This document shows, piece after piece, positions 8,917 to 20,836 of a stretch of 64,000 bases of DNA (positions are counted from its first letter, which is position 1; each line of letters starts with the position of its first letter). Source of the stretch: Amphritea atlantica. GTDB taxonomy: Bacteria; Pseudomonadota; Gammaproteobacteria; Pseudomonadales; Balneatricaceae. The DNA lies in NCBI RefSeq assembly GCF_900111095.1, contig NZ_FOGB01000016.1, positions 1 to 64,000 on the forward strand. Reading direction: 5' to 3'. The translations under genes were made by a program, and so were the position numbers. The notes beneath the pieces are model-generated. The model ran no database searches. It was not told the origin of the DNA and saw only the letters and a list, made by a program, of their open reading frames with translations.

Positions 8917-10375
8917 GCAAGTCTGCTCCTTGAGCTACTAAGCGCAAAATAAACTCATCATCATGAGAAATAACAACCACTACTTTTTCTTTAGCCAACT
9001 CTACGATCCGGTTCAGCATTCGTTGTTTTAGAAATGGATCCAATCCTACACTCGGCTCATCAAAAACAAAGTAACTTGATTTTTTATCACACACAGCAGT
9101 AAATTGTAAAAATTTAACCTGCCCTCCTGAAAGTTCTGACAAATTATTAGCAGGAATTCCTGCATCGATAACACTATCAATTACACTCTCTATTTCTGTA
9201 ACACCCACGAGATTAAGATAATCATGTAAAGATGCACTCTCAACAAATCCTGACTGATCCAAATACGCTACTGACGAATTCTCTGAAATTTCCGGCAACC
9301 ACTTTTTAACAGCACTTGTTTTTCCCACTCCTGAAGGGCCTTTAACTATATAAATCCCGGGAAGTTCGATGGCTTCCAAAATATTTAAAACCACTTCACT
9401 CTCAAATGATTTTCTCCTTGACACTTTCATTTCAAAAAGCTTTTCTGAAACATCACGCACACCCACACTATTTATACGAATTGTTTCTAAATATGCAGAA
9501 ATACGTGAAATAGAGGGAATCACACGAAGCACCATTCCAGCAAGCACAGCAATTTCACTATCCTTTATATCAAAATCGATACTTATTACACTGATTGCAG
9601 CTACTAGTAATAAAATTCCATCCACAAGCGCTTTAGTATAAAAAGGCAGTACTACCTGCGTACCTAACGCAGATGAAAAACCTTTAGAAACCTCAGAGAA
9701 ACGATTACAAAACCAAGCCCCCCCACTATTAATCGTTACTGAAAACCCACTATTTATAAGTAGTTCTACATATTCGAGACGTTTTTTCTCATTACAACTT
9801 CGCTCGCCCCCTACTGCCAACCCCTTTTTCCTTAAAGCCAACATTACAATAAACAACGAAACCAGCAAGAAGAAAGCTATAACAAGAGTAAAAAATCCAA
9901 ATAAGTAGAATGCATAACAAAATACAATAAAAACCAACACACCCTCAGCTAGAGAAAATGATAGCGGAATCACAAGCCCAAAGAATAAATTATTCATCTC
10001 TGAATTTAATACTTTCCTAATCCTTGTCAAGTCAATAGCTCTATTCTCATGCTGTGATTTAAGCACCACCCTCACGAAATCATCACCTAGGCTAGTATAT
10101 ATTTCCGACAAAGAACGCGAGAATAAACACTGTGAAAAGCTAACTACCAGCATACGAAACACAACAATTAACGCCAATAAAAAAACAACAATAACTTTTT
10201 TATCCAACCCGATATCATATTGAAGAAAACTTAAACCTGGCATTTCTTTTTCTTCACCAAAAAAATATAAAAATATAAAAGAAACCGAAACATAGAAAAA
10301 AAGATCCACGAGCACAAGAAAAAAAGGAACAATAAAATACACCCCCTTAGATATTTTAACTATTTGCTTATACAT
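8906..10375 (-). CDS. ABC exporter with a short nucleotide-binding domain, probable polysaccharide-repeat flippase
   Basis: A 489-residue half-transporter. Residues 10-300 carry about six membrane helices and resemble the PglK/MsbA export fold. The ATPase part has Walker A GPSGVGKT (346-353), Q-loop Gln374, signature LSGGQ (415-419), Walker B YFVFDEP (435-441) and switch His471, so all catalytic motifs are present. However, the domain spans only about 160 residues rather than about 230: the strands before Walker A, with the A-loop aromatic, and most of the helical subdomain are reduced. The ATG at 10375 is chosen because GGAGG sits just upstream. With no Wzx in view, a lipid-linked oligosaccharide flippase role is likely but inferred; export of another substrate is possible. 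Confidence 0.8.
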   Translation of the reverse strand: MYKQIVKISKGVYFIVPFFLVLVDLFFYVSVSFIFLYFFGEEKEMPGLSFLQYDIGLDKKVIVVFLLALIVVFRMLVVSFSQCLFSRSLSEIYTSLGDDFVRVVLKSQHENRAIDLTRIRKVLNSEMNNLFFGLVIPLSFSLAEGVLVFIVFCYAFYLFGFFTLVIAFFLLVSLFIVMLALRKKGLAVGGERSCNEKKRLEYVELLINSGFSVTINSGGAWFCNRFSEVSKGFSSALGTQVVLPFYTKALVDGILLLVAAISVISIDFDIKDSEIAVLAGMVLRVIPSISRISAYLETIRINSVGVRDVSEKLFEMKVSRRKSFESEVVLNILEAIELPGIYIVKGPSGVGKTSAVKKWLPEISENSSVAYLDQSGFVESASLHDYLNLVGVTEIESVIDSVIDAGIPANNLSELSGGQVKFLQFTAVCDKKSSYFVFDEPSVGLDPFLKQRMLNRIVELAKEKVVVVISHDDEFILRLVAQGADLHEL

Positions 10376-10563
10376 CCACCCCTCCAAAAAGCATCATCCA
10401 ATCACATTCACAAAACAGATAAAAAAACAAACAACTAAAAAAAACTCACTACATTCAAATAAAATAGATTGTAAATCATATTCAACACATACGATAAACA
10501 ATAAATTCAGGAGAACATAACCATAAGAATCTTACCAGCTTACAAATAATATTATTCTTACTA

Positions 10564-11316
10564 TTAAAACAACAAAGACTTTAAAATTCTAATCAAATCA
10601 AGAGTATTCCGTGGATCAAAAAAATCAGAAATACTAAGGTAATTTTTCAACAGCACTTTATACTCTCTTTTAGAAATAGCTGGTTGAGTTCTAGTATCTT
10701 GATTTCCATGTTGGCGCGATAGAACTGTCGGTACTGGAATAGCAACAAAGTCCTGTCTTTGAAGCAAACGAAGCCACAGATCATAGTCCTGGGTGTGCAG
10801 AAGCTCTTTCTCGAAGCCTCCATAATATTTTAATGAAGCGATTGGGGCCGATAGGCAATTACCATTCAGGAAACGACGACTGAGTAAACGAAATCTCTGT
10901 CGACTTGTAAGGTTCACTATTGAGTTGATGTAAGATAGAAAGCCGGTATCGTTATTCAACAGATAAAAATCTGACACAGTGACCACATCCGGAGAGTGTG
11001 CTCGCAAGGCTCTATCCGCTTCAAGACGATTTGGGAGGTATATATCATCATGACTTAGCCAGGTAAAAATTTCACGGGTTGCATTCTCTATTCCAAGATT
11101 AAGTGCAGTAGCGACCCCACCATTCTCTTTCGAAAGATACTTGATATCTATCTCACTCTTATGACGCTTAACAATATCCTCTACACCTCCATCAGTTGAC
11201 CCATCTTCTACTACTATTATTTCATCGTACTGACCAGCAGCCCCGATAGCCGATAGCAAAGCTTCTTCAAAGTAATCTCTGCCGTTATAAACCGGCATAA
11301 TAATGGAATAATGCAT
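10564..11316 (-). CDS. GT2-family glycosyltransferase
   Basis: A 250-residue GT-A fold enzyme: IIMPVYNGRDYFEEAL at the N-terminus, VVEDGSTD near 35-42, and the DXD-like SHDD near 88-91 for metal and nucleotide-sugar binding, followed by HTQDYDLWLRLL, the usual acceptor-side ED motif replaced by QDYD. No membrane helix is seen. The ATG at 11316 has GAGAGG five bases upstream; another in-frame ATG lies six codons earlier. It is separated from the ABC exporter gene by about 190 AT-rich bases with no gene, and is the first intact gene of the cluster after the decayed boundary at 11579-12340. The sugar transferred is unknown. Confidence 0.85.
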   Translation of the reverse strand: MHYSIIMPVYNGRDYFEEALLSAIGAAGQYDEIIVVEDGSTDGGVEDIVKRHKSEIDIKYLSKENGGVATALNLGIENATREIFTWLSHDDIYLPNRLEADRALRAHSPDVVTVSDFYLLNNDTGFLSYINSIVNLTSRQRFRLLSRRFLNGNCLSAPIASLKYYGGFEKELLHTQDYDLWLRLLQRQDFVAIPVPTVLSRQHGNQDTRTQPAISKREYKVLLKNYLSISDFFDPRNTLDLIRILKSLLF

Positions 11317-11578
11317 AAAACCTCTCTGCCTCATATAATACTCACAAAATTTATTAGGCTAATGTTACATTATCTAACAGGCAAAAAAAAATTAAAATCA
11401 AGCAAAGAAAAATAATAACTAATGTTTATTGCACATGCGACTACAATTTTACTATCTTAACATAATATTTTCCTTACTCTTATTCCCAGCAGTCTAACTA
11501 CAGCCTCGGAAAATAGCTGTCTAATAAAGTGAAAAATCTGCGGTAAATAAATTTTTTTATATTTATTCTCTTACTTGA
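11317..11578. other. AT-rich spacer without a gene
   Basis: About 260 very AT-rich bases between the first glycosyltransferase gene and the transposase remnant. I see no coding frame, no clear promoter and no strong hairpin. It may hold the promoter now driving the polysaccharide genes, since the original upstream end looks destroyed, but no convincing -35/-10 pair was found. Confidence 0.5.
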
Positions 11579-12240
11579 TTATGCATAATGCTCAGCCAGC
11601 GTCAGGTGTTGGTATGGCAACTGTACGACCAAGCTGGGGCAGTATCACAGGAAGGTCAGAGTGATGATTAAAACGAAAACGGTACTCAGCCAGATGCCTC
11701 AGCAAGTGTCTTGTTCCTATTGAATGGTAACCAACTCGAAGTTAATTTTTAACGTTACCAGTCTTCGTGTTATCCCAGTTGAACGCTTTGTAATCCCGTA
11801 ACTCCACAAAAAAGCCCAGATGTTCACCTTCAGCTTCTTTTACCGGCTTGAAACAAGCCGGTCCATCTGACAGGATTATGCGGTCATTTTTCAGATGTTG
11901 TTTCGCCCAGTCACCGAATGAGCGTGTTTTAAATACATCCAAAACACCCATCCTCATCCGAATGGGTAGCCCTTATTCGTTTAGAGCTAGGGCGGCAACG
12001 AAAAGAATCTTTCCGGCGTCCCCTCCCTCGCTTACCGCCATAACGGCGACCATCCTAATACACATCATCAAGTTGGATGAATCGGGTGCCGGTCATCGTC
12101 CCCTTTCATCGCTTGCAGTAACTTATGCTTCATCATCCAGGCTGTGACATAGTTAACATCCAGCTGACGTTTCAATGCCATTGCCGTGAGGCACGCTTTA
12201 GTCTGATTTTCAACATACAGGTTTTCAAGCCTATTCAGTC
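11579..12240 (-). pseudogene. Degraded IS1595/ISXO2-family transposase
   Basis: Reading the minus strand across frames gives successive blocks typical of IS1595-type transposases: ALKRQLDVNYVTAWMMKHKL (12117-12185), then DDVYWGGRRYGGKRGRGRR (about 12010-12065, the DDE-domain glycine-rich motif), then GDWAKQHL and LSDGPACFK (11840-11920), then FNWDNTKTGNVKN (11745-11785), RHLAEYRFRFN (11660-11700) and a terminal PYQHLTLAEHYA ending at a TAA at 11579. The blocks lie in different frames separated by stops, so several frameshifts and nonsense changes have occurred. The N-terminal zinc-ribbon region is missing. No intact terminal inverted repeats or target duplication were found by eye. The element cannot make a working transposase. 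Confidence 0.85.
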
Positions 12241-12298
12241 ATCATCAGCCGTAATAAATAACATTCGCAAACATTAATATCAGTAAACTTTCTAGAGT

Positions 12299-12340
12299 TT
12301 AACCGATAAAACCAGCGCCCCCTGTAACCAATATCTTCAT
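12299..12340 (-). pseudogene. 5' stub of a sugar epimerase/dehydratase gene
   Basis: An ATG at 12340 preceded by AAAGGAATGAGTGA opens a frame reading MKILVTGGAGFIG and then stops (TAA at 12299-12301). This is the exact N-terminal NAD-binding signature of RmlB/GalE-like SDRs. Everything after codon 13 is gone; about 58 unassignable bases lead into the transposase remnant. The ribosome site and start codon remain intact. The simplest reading is that an insertion followed by deletion removed the first gene of the polysaccharide operon. Confidence 0.75.
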
Positions 12341-12409
12341 TCACTCATTCCTTTCATATTCATACAAAAGTCTCTGATTGAGCAGACTATTCATAAACTT
12401 AAGCGAGGG

Positions 12410-12458
12410 TTAGACAGATTCTATACAATTGTCCGCTTAGCGCGGTACTACTGTCTAA
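12410..12458. repeat. Inverted repeat between mnmC and the polysaccharide locus
   Basis: TTAGACAG at 12410-12417 and CTGTCTAA at 12451-12458 form an 8-base inverted repeat around a 33-base centre that itself holds the small palindrome CCGCTTAGCGCGG-like element. It ends 19 bases before the mnmC start. It could be an operator or a terminator-like hairpin without a T-run; no function is assigned. Confidence 0.45.
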
Positions 12459-12477
12459 TGTTATGACTTAAATACTT

Positions 12478-14469
12478 ATGAAAAAACCATACACAACTGC
12501 CAATCTGGACTGGTCTTCTGAAGCACCTTTATCCACAAGGTTTGATGACATCTACTTCTCCACTGAAAACGGTCTCGCTGAAACCAACCACGTTTTCCTC
12601 GAGAACAACCAACTTCCCGAACGCTTCAGAGAGGCAGACTCATTCACCATCGCCGAAACGGGCTTTGGTACCGGGCTCAACTTTCTGGCGGCATGGCGGC
12701 TGTTCAATAAGACTGCTCCGCCATCCGCACGCTTGCATTTTGTCACTGTGGAAAAGTATCCACTGACGCTGGATGATCTGACCCAGGCCCTCGCGTTATG
12801 GCCTGAGCTTAACACACTCTCAGATAAACTCATTGCACAATACCCATCACTAGTCCCCGGTTTTCATCGTCTCTGTTTTGACAACGGCCGGGTCACTCTG
12901 ACGCTGATGCTGGGCGAAGCCATCGAATGTTACCGCCAGTTAGAGGCAAACGTTGATGCCTGGTTCCTGGATGGTTTCGCGCCTGCCAAGAATCCCGATA
13001 TGTGGTGTCCGGCGCTGTTTCAACAGGTCGCCCGACTCAGCTCTGCGGGTTCAACATTTTCGACGTTTACCTGTGCAGGTATTGTAAAGCGAGGTCTGAG
13101 AGATGTTGGGTTCCAGATCAGGAAAGTACCCGGTTTTGGCAGGAAAAGAGAGATGCTCACCGGGACTTTTACAGATGCAGATCAGCAAACACCGCCTTCT
13201 TTGAACCATTCTGGTGTCTCTCCCACCTGGTTCGGGTTACCAGATAAACACAGTGGCGATAAAACAGCACTCATTATCGGCGCCGGTGTAGCAGGCTGTT
13301 CGACTGCCTGGTCTCTGGCGCAGCGCGGCTGGAAAGTGACACTGGTGGACAGAAACAGTGCGATCGCGACGGAAGGCTCGGGTAATCGTCAGGGGGCGCT
13401 CTATGCCAAGTTACCGGTTGATCCGATACCCGCCAGCCGTTTTCACCTTTCCGGCTTTCTCTACAGCGGTCATCTGCTCCGACAACATCTCACTGATCGC
13501 TCAGATATCTGGTCACCCTGCGGTCTGTTGCAACTGGCAGCCAATGATAAAGAACTGACTAAACAGCATAAGCTGGCGGAGTCCGGTAACTATCCCGATG
13601 ATGTGGTTCGCTTTGTCGGTCAGGCTGAGGCGTCAGCGATTGCTGGCACGACGGTGAATAATAGCGGCTTGTTTTTCCCTGCGGCTGGATGGGTTACGCC
13701 CCCACGACTCTGTCAGTGGTTAACTGAACACCCCGCTATCACAGTCATCACTGATACAAAGATTACCCGGCTGGAACGTGAAGCCAGCCAGTGGCGCGCC
13801 CATACAGACGATAATCAGACACTTACCGCTGATGTGGTGGTCGTCGCCTCCGCAGCCGATAGCATGCAGTTTGAACAGCTGAACCACCTGCCACTGCAGA
13901 AGATCAGGGGGCAGGTCTCGCTTACCGACGCAAACATTAATGCGCCGCAACTGAAAACCGTTCTCTGTAGCGAGGGCTATATCTCCCCAGCCAAGCAGGG
14001 TGCTTTCTGCTTTGGTGCCACCTTTGATCTTAAGGATGATGCCACCGAGATCCGTGAGTCTGGCCACCAGCATAACCTTGATAAGGTGTGCGACATGGCA
14101 CCTGAACTTGGCAAGCGCCTGTCTCAGTACCATACTGAAAACGGACTACAAGGCCGTGTTGGATTCCGTTGTGCATCGCCCGATAAGCTGCCTGTCATTG
14201 GTCCGGTGGCGGTGTATCAGTCTTTTCTCAATGATTATGCCCGACTGCGTCATGATGCCACTACGGTCATTGATACTCAGCCGCAGCACTATCCCGGCTT
14301 ATTCGCAAACCTGGCGCATGGATCTAAAGGGCTGATCAGTGGTCCAATAAGTGGAGAGATTATCGCGTCTATGCTTGAAAACGAGCCCCTACCACTGGAA
14401 AAGGAGTTAATAGATAAGCTGAGCCCTGCTCGATTTATCATCAAGAATCTGATCAGGCGGGCGATATAA
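12478..14469 (+). CDS. mnmC: Bifunctional tRNA 5-methylaminomethyl-2-thiouridine biosynthesis protein
   Basis: A 663-residue fusion of two domains. Residues 1-240 are the SAM-dependent methyltransferase, with ETGFGTGLNFL (the SAM loop) and DAWFLDGFAPAKNPDMW. Residues about 260-663 are an FAD-dependent DAO-type oxidoreductase, with GAGVAGCSTAWSLAQRGW as the FAD-binding Rossmann motif. The enzyme removes the carboxymethyl group from cmnm5(s2)U34 and methylates the result, finishing mnm5(s2)U at the tRNA wobble base. Length and domain order match the family. The ATG at 12478 has no strong Shine-Dalgarno. It is divergent from the polysaccharide locus and is followed 35 bases later by the CBS-domain gene on the same strand. 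Confidence 0.97.
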   Translation: MKKPYTTANLDWSSEAPLSTRFDDIYFSTENGLAETNHVFLENNQLPERFREADSFTIAETGFGTGLNFLAAWRLFNKTAPPSARLHFVTVEKYPLTLDDLTQALALWPELNTLSDKLIAQYPSLVPGFHRLCFDNGRVTLTLMLGEAIECYRQLEANVDAWFLDGFAPAKNPDMWCPALFQQVARLSSAGSTFSTFTCAGIVKRGLRDVGFQIRKVPGFGRKREMLTGTFTDADQQTPPSLNHSGVSPTWFGLPDKHSGDKTALIIGAGVAGCSTAWSLAQRGWKVTLVDRNSAIATEGSGNRQGALYAKLPVDPIPASRFHLSGFLYSGHLLRQHLTDRSDIWSPCGLLQLAANDKELTKQHKLAESGNYPDDVVRFVGQAEASAIAGTTVNNSGLFFPAAGWVTPPRLCQWLTEHPAITVITDTKITRLEREASQWRAHTDDNQTLTADVVVVASAADSMQFEQLNHLPLQKIRGQVSLTDANINAPQLKTVLCSEGYISPAKQGAFCFGATFDLKDDATEIRESGHQHNLDKVCDMAPELGKRLSQYHTENGLQGRVGFRCASPDKLPVIGPVAVYQSFLNDYARLRHDATTVIDTQPQHYPGLFANLAHGSKGLISGPISGEIIASMLENEPLPLEKELIDKLSPARFIIKNLIRRAI

Positions 14470-14504
14470 TCTCTATCGTTCATTCAGAGTAGCGCGCAAC
14501 AGTT

Positions 14505-15164
14505 ATGGCATTGGTAATTTACGATCAGGGTTATCGTATCCAGACACCGGTTAAATCAATATTTACCCCCCGCGGGGTAGAGCAACTGGCCGCGTCTCCC
14601 CATACCGCAGAGGCGGGGGTCGAAAAAGATCATGAGAAGGATCATGTGGACCAGATTCAGCACCATGAATATGGGCCACCAGCCAAAGGCAACGCTCGTA
14701 AAGCCGCCACGCTTTATACTCAGACCGGCGGCAGCGCTCAGGAACAGCCCCGTTCCTATATTCCCGCATCGCTGATTATGTCGCACCCGGTTCAGGCAGT
14801 GTTACAGGGCAGCAAGATTCAGTCAGCCCTGTATAAGATGAAACAGTTTGATATCAGCCATCTGTTGGTTCTCTCAGGGGCCGGCAGACTCATGGGAACC
14901 GTGACAGAAAAGCTACTGCTGCAGTACCTGAGTTATCAGGGAGCCCAGTCACATACCATTGAAGACACCATTGAGCAGTGCTACACCCGACAGGTTATTA
15001 CAGCAACGCCCGATACCAATATCCGCCAACTGGCGGTCAGCTGCGTGGAACACCAGCTAAGTTGCATACCCATCGTTCAGGAGAATGGTAATCTGGTGGG
15101 AATCATCACTCGCACGGATCTGCTGCAATCACTGATTAATAATGAATGGCTGGACAGCCGCTAA
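14505..15164 (+). CDS. CBS-domain pair protein with a variable N-terminal tail
   Basis: The 219-residue protein has two CBS motifs in its second half: about 88-145 (SLIMSHPVQAV through LMGTVTEKLLL) and 155-212 (QVITATPDTNIRQL through LVGIITRTDLLQ). Such pairs bind adenosyl ligands and regulate a partner. The first 85 residues hold no known domain; they include a His/Asp/Glu-rich stretch (EKDHEKDHVDQIQHHE at about 39-54) and a possible TPVKSIFTPRGV motif. No catalytic domain is attached. It is co-oriented with mnmC but a functional link is not evident. A hairpin with a T-run overlaps its stop codon. Confidence 0.85.
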   Translation: MALVIYDQGYRIQTPVKSIFTPRGVEQLAASPHTAEAGVEKDHEKDHVDQIQHHEYGPPAKGNARKAATLYTQTGGSAQEQPRSYIPASLIMSHPVQAVLQGSKIQSALYKMKQFDISHLLVLSGAGRLMGTVTEKLLLQYLSYQGAQSHTIEDTIEQCYTRQVITATPDTNIRQLAVSCVEHQLSCIPIVQENGNLVGIITRTDLLQSLINNEWLDSR

Positions 15165-15180
15165 GCCAGCCTTAGTTTTT
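15148..15180 (+). terminator. Rho-independent terminator overlapping the CBS gene stop
   Basis: GGCTGG (15148-15153) pairs with CCAGCC (15166-15171) around a 12-base loop and is followed by TTAGTTTTT. It ends the plus-strand mnmC/CBS transcription unit just where it meets the convergent DUF4126 gene. Confidence 0.6.
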
Positions 15181-15849
15181 ATATCTGCCATTCTGATGGG
15201 GCAGAGCGTTGCTGTTATCCTCCGGGAAGCGGATATCATCCTCCCGGGAACCAAACAGCCCGGCCAGAAAGGCAAATAGCTTTTTAACACCCCGCCAGAT
15301 TTTTGGCAGCAACCAGACCACCAGTGCGATAAACAGCACCAGACCGATCAGAAATGCCACCGGATAGTTGAGTGCTGTCCACAACCCGCCAAATACTGCC
15401 AGATCTTCAGTGATCGATGCGGTCCAGTTCGTCACCGGTTCCGGTGATGTATTAATCATCACCCGCCCCCCAGCTTTCAGGGCGTGACTGGTGGCCGAGA
15501 GTGAACCACCGACAAGTGCGGCAGCCAGTATAACCGCTTCATTCATATCACCCACGGCGCCAGCCGCCAGTGCCGCACCCGCGGGGATTCGGATAAAGGT
15601 ATGCAGAGTATCCCAACCGGTATCGACGCCGGGGACTTTATCGGCAAAAAACTCTACGCAATACATAAACCCGGCAGCCATCAACACCATGGGATCAGCA
15701 ACAATCTCCAGCCCTGCAGGCAGTTGCAGATTGCCGGTATTGGCCATCAGCCCCAGCATCAGAATGGTCGCATAGAGATTAATACCGCTGGCCCAGCCAA
15801 CCCCCATGGTCAGCGCAATCAGCGCTGTAATCTGTTCCAACTGATCCAT
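15172..15849 (-). CDS. DUF4126 family membrane protein
   Basis: A 225-residue hydrophobic protein with about five membrane segments (roughly 10-35, 50-68, 88-115, 145-165 and 165-188) and a basic cytoplasmic tail. The pattern ASGINLYATI near the N-terminus, GWDTLHTFIRIPAGAALA and GGSLSATSHALKAG match DUF4126, a family of inner-membrane proteins of unknown function. It converges on the CBS gene with a gap of seven bases. It is probably transcribed with its upstream neighbours yheU-like, lipoprotein and ligA, all close on the same strand. No substrate or activity can be proposed. Confidence 0.85.
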   Translation of the reverse strand: MDQLEQITALIALTMGVGWASGINLYATILMLGLMANTGNLQLPAGLEIVADPMVLMAAGFMYCVEFFADKVPGVDTGWDTLHTFIRIPAGAALAAGAVGDMNEAVILAAALVGGSLSATSHALKAGGRVMINTSPEPVTNWTASITEDLAVFGGLWTALNYPVAFLIGLVLFIALVVWLLPKIWRGVKKLFAFLAGLFGSREDDIRFPEDNSNALPHQNGRYKN

Positions 15850-15866
15850 AATGACACCCCGGCCTA

Positions 15867-16079
15867 CTACAAACTATTACGGGCAACTATATTGCACTGT
15901 CCTGTACTCTGGCTGAACAGTACAACCGCTTCCCCCTGTCTCAGTTTAGCTCTAACCTGCTCTATGCGCGTCTCGGTGGTTGTTTCCTTAAAGCCATAGT
16001 CCGTACCGTCACGGGTGACAAACTCCTTTATAAGGTTTGTCAGTGTGTCTGGCTGAAGCTGTTCCCAGGGGATAATCAT
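15867..16079 (-). CDS. YheU-family (UPF0270) small protein
   Basis: A 70-residue protein opening MIIPWEQLQPDTLTNLI and continuing with FVTRDGTDYGF and GEAVVLFSQ, which is the layout of the YheU/UPF0270 family across gammaproteobacteria. The function of that family is unknown. The start ATG lies three bases after the TGA of the lipoprotein gene, implying translational coupling. Confidence 0.88.
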   Translation of the reverse strand: MIIPWEQLQPDTLTNLIKEFVTRDGTDYGFKETTTETRIEQVRAKLRQGEAVVLFSQSTGQCNIVARNSL

Positions 16080-16082
16080 CGG

Positions 16083-16670
16083 TCACCAGGGCCAGCGAAA
16101 GAAGCTGTCTGCTCTTTCCCGGATGCGGGGACAACTTTTCAGGTCTTGCCGGTATTGTTCCGACCGCCGATCAACCGCTTCTGCCTGAGCCTGCAACACC
16201 GGATCGGGATGATATTCGATCCGGTATAACCCGCCATGGCCTATTCTCGACGCGATGTACAGTTTGCCGGCCTGATTCATATTCAGATCGTTACGCCGGC
16301 TGGCCATCTGAGCGTGCCAGCCAAGGAAATCCAGCGCAGTGGTGATATCAGCAACCGTACCAGACCAGTTTTCACTGGCCAGACGATACTCTTCCCAATC
16401 GGAAGAGACCGGCGCAATATACTCACTGGCCTCCGTGCCAACCGGCATATTCAGCTCCGCCAATGCGATATGCAGCGGTAAACCCCAGCGACTTTCAGTC
16501 GATACCGCTGCATCAAGCCAGTCATTATTCTCATACAACCCGAGACAAAATGGATTTTCCGGTTTTACAAAGCGTTCCGGTACCACCTGAGCCATCTGAC
16601 TACAGCCCTGCAGCACAAAAGCGCTCAGCAAGTACAGCGGTATTGATCTGTAAAACGTCGAACTGTGCAT
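16083..16670 (-). CDS. Putative lipoprotein related to SLT-like proteins
   Basis: A 195-residue protein with a signal peptide (residues 1-22) and a lipobox LQGC with Cys23, so it is probably an acylated periplasmic lipoprotein. The mature part has CLGLYENNDWLDAA, then RWGLPLHIALAELN, and a C-terminal block LDFLGWHAQMASRRN followed by GKLYIASRIGHGG, which recalls lipoproteins annotated with a transglycosylase SLT-type fold (where the last block reads as a YLAYHEGHGGY-like motif). The usual catalytic Glu in a QESSF-type context is not present as such; the nearest candidate is the Glu in ALAELN. Activity is therefore doubtful. It lies between ligA and the yheU-like gene in one operon. Confidence 0.75.
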   Translation of the reverse strand: MHSSTFYRSIPLYLLSAFVLQGCSQMAQVVPERFVKPENPFCLGLYENNDWLDAAVSTESRWGLPLHIALAELNMPVGTEASEYIAPVSSDWEEYRLASENWSGTVADITTALDFLGWHAQMASRRNDLNMNQAGKLYIASRIGHGGLYRIEYHPDPVLQAQAEAVDRRSEQYRQDLKSCPRIRERADSFFRWPW

Positions 16671-16683
16671 CTGTCAGATATCC

Positions 16684-20767
<4,084 letters not shown>

Positions 20768-20836
20768 TGCCAGATATTACCCTTGTTTTAATTTAAATGC
20801 GGTCTGCCGATTCTCTATTGTCCTGAATTTGGTCAA

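Noticed and set aside
11742-11957. A 71-residue minus-strand gene
   Set aside because: It is only one block of the frame-shifted IS1595-type transposase, so it is described within the pseudogene.
12341-12477. JUMPStart/ops element for the polysaccharide operon
   Set aside because: No GGCGGTAG or good JUMPStart match was found on the minus strand upstream of the epimerase stub.
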